Positions 59,379 through 64,000 of a stretch of 64,000 nucleotides of DNA are shown here, piece by piece; the first letter of the stretch is position 1; the number at the start of each line of letters is the position of its first letter. The DNA is from JAJFIE01 sp964344255 (GTDB lineage: Bacteria; Pseudomonadota; Alphaproteobacteria; Rhodospirillales; Casp-alpha2). Location of the stretch: contig CAYFMQ010000006.1 of NCBI GenBank assembly GCA_964344255.1, forward strand, positions 115,598-179,597. The letters are read 5' to 3'. The notes beneath the pieces were generated by a model that saw nothing but the letters and a program-made list of their open reading frames with translations, made no database searches and was not told the DNA's origin. The translations under genes were made by a program, and so were the position numbers.

Positions 59379-60394
59379 GCGATGCAATGAAACCGTTGTT
59401 GGCCAAGGTTGCCGACGGAAACCCCTTGAACGAGGACGAATCGGTCCAGGCCTTCGAGTGCATGATGTCCGGCGAAGCGACTCCGACGCAGATTGGCGCT
59501 TTCCTTATGGCGCTCCGGGTTCGCGGTGAAACCGTTGATGAAATTACCGGTGCAACCCGGATAATGCGGGAAAAATCCACCAAGATCACGGCGCCTGAAG
59601 GTGCCATCGACATCGTTGGTACCGGCGGCACGGGGCTCAAGACCCACAATATATCAACGGCGACTACCTTTGTTGTGGCGGGATGCGGCGTACCGGTCGC
59701 CAAGCACGGCAACAAGGCCATGTCATCGCAGTCCGGAACAGCGGATGCCCAGGCCTGTCTCGGTGTCAATCTTGAGGCTGACTTCCCGGTTGTCGAGCAA
59801 TCCCTGCGTGAAGCGGGTGTCGGGTTCCTGTTCGCCATGCGCCATCACAGCGCCATGCGCCATGTGGGGCCCAGTCGCGTTGAGATGGGCACGCGCACCA
59901 TCTTCAACCTGCTTGGTCCCCTTTCCAACCCCGCCAGCGTGAAGCGTCAGATTACCGGCGCCTTTTCCAGCCAGTGGGTTGAGCCCATGGCGCAGGTCCT
60001 CAATCGCCTGGGGTCCGAAAAAGCCTGGATTGTGCATGGCTCCGACGGCATGGACGAACTGACGACGACCGGATCAAGCCTGGTTGCTGAGCTTAAAGAC
60101 GGCATGGTCTCGACTTTTGAAGTCCATCCCGACGATGCGGGCATCCCCTTGGCCTCACCTGAGGATTTGAAGGGCGGCACGCCAGAGGAAAACGCGGACG
60201 CCATTCGCGCCCTGCTCTCGGGCTCTCAAGGCCCGTTCAGGGATATCGTGCTGTTGAATGCTGCGGGCGCCCTGCTGGTCGCGGACAAGGTCGATAACCT
60301 GAAGGACGGCGTCGCCATGGCGGCTGAGTCCATTGACCAGGGCAAGGCGCAGGCGGCCCTCGACAAAATGGTTGAGATCACCAACCAGGGCTAG
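59375..60394 (+). CDS. trpD: Anthranilate phosphoribosyltransferase
   Basis: Transfers phosphoribose from PRPP to anthranilate. IVGTGGTGLKTHNISTAT binds PRPP, GNKAMSSQSGTADAQACLG and FGPRRELGxRTIFN-type VEMGTRTIFNLLGPLSNPA complete the active site, with the hinge HGSDGMDELTTTG. The 339 residues are normal. It starts inside the trpG stop codon and is followed by trpC after 26 bases. Confidence 0.97.
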   Translation: MSDAMKPLLAKVADGNPLNEDESVQAFECMMSGEATPTQIGAFLMALRVRGETVDEITGATRIMREKSTKITAPEGAIDIVGTGGTGLKTHNISTATTFVVAGCGVPVAKHGNKAMSSQSGTADAQACLGVNLEADFPVVEQSLREAGVGFLFAMRHHSAMRHVGPSRVEMGTRTIFNLLGPLSNPASVKRQITGAFSSQWVEPMAQVLNRLGSEKAWIVHGSDGMDELTTTGSSLVAELKDGMVSTFEVHPDDAGIPLASPEDLKGGTPEENADAIRALLSGSQGPFRDIVLLNAAGALLVADKVDNLKDGVAMAAESIDQGKAQAALDKMVEITNQG

Positions 60395-60420
60395 CCCGGG
60401 AAACGGATACCGAACAGATC

Positions 60421-61245
60421 ATGTCAGACGTTCTTGCAGAAATTTGCCGGGTCAAACGCGACCATGTGAGACGGCAGAAGTCCCTCGTAACTTATGCCGA
60501 ACTGGAGCAGCACATTGCCGCCGAAGAATCGCCCCGTGGGTTTATCCAGGCCTTGCGCACAGCTGTCGATGCGGGTCATTACGGCCTGATTGCAGAAATC
60601 AAGAAGGCGTCCCCGTCCAAAGGACTGATCCGGGAAGATTTCAACCCCATTCATCTGGCGAAAGCCTACCAGCGGGGTGGTGCGACCTGCCTGTCGGTGC
60701 TGACGGACGTGCCCTATTTCCAGGGTGACGATCTTTATCTCGCCGGGGCGCGCAATGCGGTGGAATTGCCGGTTTTGCGCAAGGATTTCATGGTCGATCC
60801 CTACCAGATCGTCGAATCCCGCGCCATCGGCGCGGATTGTATTCTGCTGATCATGGCGGCGTTGTCGGATGATCAAGCCAAGGAACTGGAAGACGAAGCC
60901 CACGACCTGGGCATGGATGTTCTCATCGAAGTCCATGACAATAACGAACTGGACCGGGCGCTGAAGCTCACTTCTCCTCTGATCGGGGTGAACAACCGCA
61001 ACCTGAAGACCCTGGAGGTGGATATCGCCACGTCGGAAGCCATGCTGGCGAGTTTCCCGTCCGACAGGCTGGCTGTCAGTGAAAGCGGCCTTTACACCTC
61101 AGACGACCTGGACCGCATGGCGAAAGTAGGGGCACAGTGCTTCCTGGTGGGCGAGTCCCTGATGCGTCAGGATGACGTCGAGGAAGCCACAAAGATTCTT
61201 TTAAGTTCTACTGGCGCTGGCCTCAGCGCCCAGGCTTCGGCATAG
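60421..61245 (+). CDS. trpC: Indole-3-glycerol-phosphate synthase
   Basis: Closes the indole ring in tryptophan synthesis. The TIM-barrel catalytic lysine is in LIAEIKKASPSKGLIREDF; VLTDVPYFQG, LRKDFMVDPYQIVESRA, VEVHDNNELDRA-type IEVHDNNELDRALKL, GVNNRNLKTLEVD and SESGLYTSDDL are all standard. The 274 residues are a normal monofunctional TrpC (no fused TrpF). It lies between trpD and moaC. Confidence 0.97.
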   Translation: MSDVLAEICRVKRDHVRRQKSLVTYAELEQHIAAEESPRGFIQALRTAVDAGHYGLIAEIKKASPSKGLIREDFNPIHLAKAYQRGGATCLSVLTDVPYFQGDDLYLAGARNAVELPVLRKDFMVDPYQIVESRAIGADCILLIMAALSDDQAKELEDEAHDLGMDVLIEVHDNNELDRALKLTSPLIGVNNRNLKTLEVDIATSEAMLASFPSDRLAVSESGLYTSDDLDRMAKVGAQCFLVGESLMRQDDVEEATKILLSSTGAGLSAQASA

Positions 61246-61254
61246 GAAGCGGGC

Positions 61255-61734
61255 ATGTCTGATGATCTGACCCATATCGATTCCGAAGGTAACGCCGTCA
61301 TGGTGGATGTATCGGAAAAGGCCGATACGGAACGCGTCGCCATCGCCAAGGGCTCCATCACCATGCAACCCGAAACCCTTGCCCGCATCATGGAGGGCGG
61401 CATCAAGAAGGGTGATGTACTGAGCGTCGCGCAACTGGCCGGCATCATGGGGGCGAAGCGCACCCCCGATATCATTCCGCTCTGCCATCCGCTCAACCTC
61501 ACCTCCGTCAAAGTCGACCTGGAATGTGCGCCGGATGACAATGCCGTGCAAATTACCGCGACCTGCAAGCTGACGGGCCAGACGGGTGTGGAGATGGAGG
61601 CCTTGAGCGCCGTCTCCATCGCTGCGCTCACGGTCTACGACATGTGCAAGGCCATGGACAAGGGCATGCGCATCGGTGATATCCGCCTGGTTCACAAATC
61701 GGGTGGAAAATCGGGCACCTTCGAGGCCGAGTGA
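61255..61734 (+). CDS. moaC: Cyclic pyranopterin monophosphate synthase
   Basis: Acts with MoaA to form the first pterin intermediate of the molybdenum cofactor. The 159-residue sequence has the family motifs MVDVSEKADTERVAIAKGSI, GAKRTPDIIPLCHPLNLTSV, and GVEMEALSAVSIAALTVYDMCKAMDK. Ten bases separate it from trpC and it overlaps moeA at TGATG, so the molybdopterin genes are part of the trp operon, an order known in alphaproteobacteria. Confidence 0.97.
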   Translation: MSDDLTHIDSEGNAVMVDVSEKADTERVAIAKGSITMQPETLARIMEGGIKKGDVLSVAQLAGIMGAKRTPDIIPLCHPLNLTSVKVDLECAPDDNAVQITATCKLTGQTGVEMEALSAVSIAALTVYDMCKAMDKGMRIGDIRLVHKSGGKSGTFEAE

Positions 61735-62948
61735 TGATTCCGGTCGCCGAAGCTCTGGAGAAGGTTCTCGGCGGCCTTGAACCTGTCGATCAGGAAACCA
61801 TACCTGTCGAAAAAGGCTTGGGTCGTGTCCTGACCACCGATGCACAGGCGGACCTGACTTATCCCCCCGCCGCCATTTCCGCCATGGACGGATACGCCGT
61901 CCGGGCTTCGGATACGGCGCAATGTCCCGTTACTCTGCGCCAGATCGGCGTTTCCCAGGCTGGCGCCGGGTTCGAGGGGGTGGTTTCCAGCGGCGAAACG
62001 GTCAGGATCTTCACCGGCGCGCCTCTCCCTGAGGGGGCGGATGCCGTCGTTATCCAGGAAGATACCCTGGCAGAGGGCGATCAGATTTCCATCAGTGAAA
62101 CGGTCGATGCGCAGACATTCGTTCGCCCTGCCGGCCTTGATTTTTCGGCGGGTGAAGCTCTTTACAAATCAGGTCACCGGTTGACGGCGCGCGACCTGGG
62201 ACTGCTGGCCGGCGCCAATGTGGCGGAGCTGAGCGTTTTCAGGAAACCTCGTGTCGCCTATCTGGCGACAGGCGATGAACTGGTCATGCCCGGTGAAACG
62301 CCGGGCCCGGACCAGATCGTCAGTTCCAATTCCATCGCCATGGAAGCCTATATCCACGCCTTTGGCGGGGTGCCCGTATCCTTGGGCATTGCAAAGGACA
62401 ACGCCGACTCCTTGCGCGATTGCCTGGCAAAAATGGATGCAATCGACCTGCTGATCACCATGGGTGGGGCTTCGGTCGGGGATTTCGATCTTGTCCAGTC
62501 CGTTCTGGGCGATGAGGGCCTCGACCTCGGTTTTTACAAAGTGGCCATGCGTCCTGGCAAACCGTTGATTTTCGGCCACCTGAAAGGCGTGCCCATGCTG
62601 GGCCTGCCGGGAAACCCTGTTTCTGCCGGGGTGACAGCGCTGTTGTTTGTTCGGCCTGCCATATCGAAGTTGTCGGGTTGCGCCGAAACAGGACATATCC
62701 TTTCGAAGGCCAAACTTGGGTGTGACGTTCCGGACAACGACCGGCGCCAGGATTACCTGCGCGCGACCCTGTCCCGCGATTACGACGGCAGCCTTGTGGC
62801 GACGCCTTTCGAGAAACAGGACAGCTCCATGATGAAGCTTCTGGCGTATGCCGACTGCCTGATTGTCCGCCCGCCCCACGCCGAATCGGCCCCCCGGGGT
62901 ACATCCGTGGATATCATCAAATTCGGCAATGGATCGGAAGTCTACTGA
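61734..62948 (+). CDS. moeA: Molybdopterin molybdotransferase MoeA
   Basis: Inserts molybdate into adenylylated molybdopterin. The MoeA N-terminal domain (AEALEKVLGGLEPVDQETI, PPAAISAMDGYAVRASD) is followed by the MogA-like domain with VAYLATGDELVMPGE, DQIVSSNSIAM, LLITMGGASVGDFDLVQSVL and MRPGKPLIFGHLKGVPMLGL, and the C-terminal domain. About 404 residues, normal. I start at the ATG at 61734, which shares its A with the moaC stop; a GTG at 61731 is the only other choice. The usual next gene, lexA, is not here; ccoN follows. Confidence 0.95.
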   Translation: MIPVAEALEKVLGGLEPVDQETIPVEKGLGRVLTTDAQADLTYPPAAISAMDGYAVRASDTAQCPVTLRQIGVSQAGAGFEGVVSSGETVRIFTGAPLPEGADAVVIQEDTLAEGDQISISETVDAQTFVRPAGLDFSAGEALYKSGHRLTARDLGLLAGANVAELSVFRKPRVAYLATGDELVMPGETPGPDQIVSSNSIAMEAYIHAFGGVPVSLGIAKDNADSLRDCLAKMDAIDLLITMGGASVGDFDLVQSVLGDEGLDLGFYKVAMRPGKPLIFGHLKGVPMLGLPGNPVSAGVTALLFVRPAISKLSGCAETGHILSKAKLGCDVPDNDRRQDYLRATLSRDYDGSLVATPFEKQDSSMMKLLAYADCLIVRPPHAESAPRGTSVDIIKFGNGSEVY

Positions 62949-62960
62949 TCTCAAGACCGT

Positions 62961-62984
62961 GGCCGGGTAGGTTCAGGCCTTTTT
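62961..62984 (+). terminator. Weak possible terminator after moeA
   Basis: GGCC (62961-62964) and GGCC (62976-62979) can pair and are followed by TTTTT (62980-62984). The stem is only four pairs, so this is tentative, but its place 13 bases after the moeA stop is right for the end of the trp-moa operon. Confidence 0.35.
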
Positions 62985-63008
62985 ATCGTGTATAATCACT
63001 TTTCCCAT

Positions 63009-63078
63009 GGAAATATTGGCTTGTCCTTGGGAAATATTGACTTGAGTCAATTGCCATTTATCAAGGCAACGGTATTGT
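63009..63078 (+). promoter_or_regulatory. FNR/FixK-type box and promoter of ccoN
   Basis: A perfect TTGAC-N4-GTCAA palindrome lies at 63037-63050 (also TTGA-N6-TCAA, the FixK form). TATTGT at 63073-63078 is placed so that a start at about 63085 puts the box centre at -41.5, the class II position of FNR activators. A 15-base near repeat (GGAAATATTGRCTTG) occurs at 63009 and 63030, exactly 21 bases apart, so a half-site or second protein may bind upstream. Low-oxygen induction of ccoN is expected. Confidence 0.85.
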
Positions 63079-63190
63079 TGCGTTGCACAACGGGGTGTGT
63101 ATTCCCGTTTGCATGTCTGGACATCACGCCTTCCCGTTCAAGGTTCCGTTCTTATGGAATTTCATCCGGGAAAACGAGGGGTAGGATAAA

Positions 63191-64000
63191 ATGAATATTC
63201 TCACTATGGCGCTATTGGGGTTAGGAGCCGTGCTTGGCCTTTTCCTTGCCGCCGGCGCTGTCGACAACGGCATCTTCTATCATGGATTGCTGTTTGTCGT
63301 TTTCTGCATCGGATTCATCTTCTGGATCATCAAGCGGGGGGACAACATCGGCAGTCCGGCCGATCCAAACTCGCGTGTCGACTACAATGATAACGTTGTG
63401 CGTGTCGGCATGGTGCTTTCCGTTTTCTGGGGGGTCGTCGGTTTCCTTGTCGGTCTGGTCATCGCGCTGCAACTGGCTTATCCGGTTCTTAATCTTGATC
63501 TTCCCTGGACCAATTTCGGCCGCTTGCGTCCGCTTCATACCTCAGCGGTGATTTTCGCCTTTGGCGGTAATGTCCTTTTGTGTACCTCATTTTATGTCGT
63601 CCAGCGTACCTGTCGCACCAGGATCGCCGGCGGTTGGGCGCCCTGGTTCGTGCTGCTCGGCTATAACCTTTTCATCGTGCTGGCGGCGACCGGTTACGTA
63701 TTTGGTATTACCCAGAGCAAGGAATATGCAGAGCCCGAATGGTATGTCGATTTGTGGCTCACCATCGTCTGGGTGGTTTACCTGCTTGTGTTCCTCGGCA
63801 CCCTCGCCCGACGTGAGGAGCCGCATATCTACGTCGCCAACTGGTTCTACCTGGCCTTTATCGTTACGGTCGCCATGTTGCATGTGGTCAATAACCTTGC
63901 CGTTCCGGTCAGCTTCTATGGCGTGAAGAGCTATATCGTCTGGGCCGGCGTACAGGACGCCCTGGTGCAGTGGTGGTACGGCCATAACGCCGTCGGCTTC
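63191..64000 (+). CDS. ccoN: cbb3-type cytochrome c oxidase subunit I, 3' end outside window
   Basis: Catalytic subunit of the high-affinity cbb3 terminal oxidase in the inner membrane. The visible 270 residues contain several membrane helices. The low-spin haem histidine is in FGRLRPLHTSAVIFAFGG and the first copper-B histidine in VQWWYGHNAVGF at the window edge; LHVVNNLAVPVSFYG is also typical of CcoN. The first 70 residues before the oxidase core carry an extra helix pair, as seen in many alphaproteobacterial CcoN. AGGGGTAGG precedes the ATG. Regulated by the box at 63037-63050. Confidence 0.96.
   Translation, partial: MNILTMALLGLGAVLGLFLAAGAVDNGIFYHGLLFVVFCIGFIFWIIKRGDNIGSPADPNSRVDYNDNVVRVGMVLSVFWGVVGFLVGLVIALQLAYPVLNLDLPWTNFGRLRPLHTSAVIFAFGGNVLLCTSFYVVQRTCRTRIAGGWAPWFVLLGYNLFIVLAATGYVFGITQSKEYAEPEWYVDLWLTIVWVVYLLVFLGTLARREEPHIYVANWFYLAFIVTVAMLHVVNNLAVPVSFYGVKSYIVWAGVQDALVQWWYGHNAVGF

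Noticed and set aside
1..64000. Search for tRNA, rRNA, transposase, integrase or prophage genes.
   Set aside because: No cloverleaf TTCGA-type arms, rRNA segments or mobile-element protein motifs were recognised by eye; a tRNA scan would be needed to exclude a missed tRNA.

Overview
The window is a stretch of an alphaproteobacterial chromosome, probably from a draft or metagenome-derived assembly because a run of ten Ns lies at 22725-22734. The evidence is gene order and gene content: folK-rpoZ-rsh-(DUF2062)-acpS-lepB-rnc-era-recO, tpiA-secG-pyrG-kdsA-eno, ftsB-pdhA-pdhB-pdhC-lpd-lipA-ratA, ppiD-trpE with trpG-trpD-trpC-moaC-moeA, a pyruvate dehydrogenase E1-beta carrying its own lipoyl domain, and alphaproteobacterial small families such as DUF4170 and DUF6314. 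The organism is Gram-negative (KDO synthesis), probably flagellated at least ancestrally (motB, cheW), and able to respire at low oxygen (cbb3 oxidase). I cannot name the order with confidence. Layout. 1-5.1 kb: glycine/serine and pentose metabolism (glyA, rpiB), methionine sulfhydrylation (metY), haem synthesis (hemB) and a CheW. 5.2-8.7 kb: a penicillin-acylase-family gene whose 3' end is missing and which runs directly into the last third of motA, followed by an intact motB; this junction is either a real deletion or an assembly chimera. 8.7-13.7 kb: leucyl-tRNA-protein transferase, biotin uptake (bioY), topoisomerase IV (parC). 13.0-20.7 kb: a long minus-strand housekeeping block for DNA repair, ribosome assembly, secretion, lipid synthesis, the stringent response and folate. 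20.8-23.4 kb: NYN nuclease, family 5 uracil-DNA glycosylase, an EamA transporter and DUF4170. 23.4-25.3 kb: a MerR-type HTH-PAS-class III cyclase gene preceded by a dense array of GACTCT repeats, the best candidate here for an undescribed regulatory system. 25.3-32.3 kb: smpB, dapA, a lytic transglycosylase, a HAD enzyme, a hydrolase, and a bactofilin/M23 peptidase shape pair. 32.6-44.1 kb: pgpA, cinA and the pyruvate dehydrogenase/lipoate cluster, interrupted by an acyl-CoA synthetase (ADP-forming) flanked by two small ABM-like proteins. 44.1-45.3 kb: an A+T-rich insertion carrying an abortive-infection gene between ftsB and eno. 45.3-50.5 kb: glycolysis, CTP, KDO and SecG. 50.9-63 kb: ppiD and the tryptophan and molybdopterin genes, split by a copper efflux operon (copA-cueR) and a divergent polysaccharide deacetylase. 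63.2-64 kb: the start of ccoN behind an FNR/FixK-type box. Most genes are housekeeping. The accessory or regulatory interest lies in the cyclase operator array, the acylase/motA junction, the Abi insertion, the CueR-type promoter and several phased palindromes. No tRNA, rRNA, CRISPR array, transposase or integrase was recognised.
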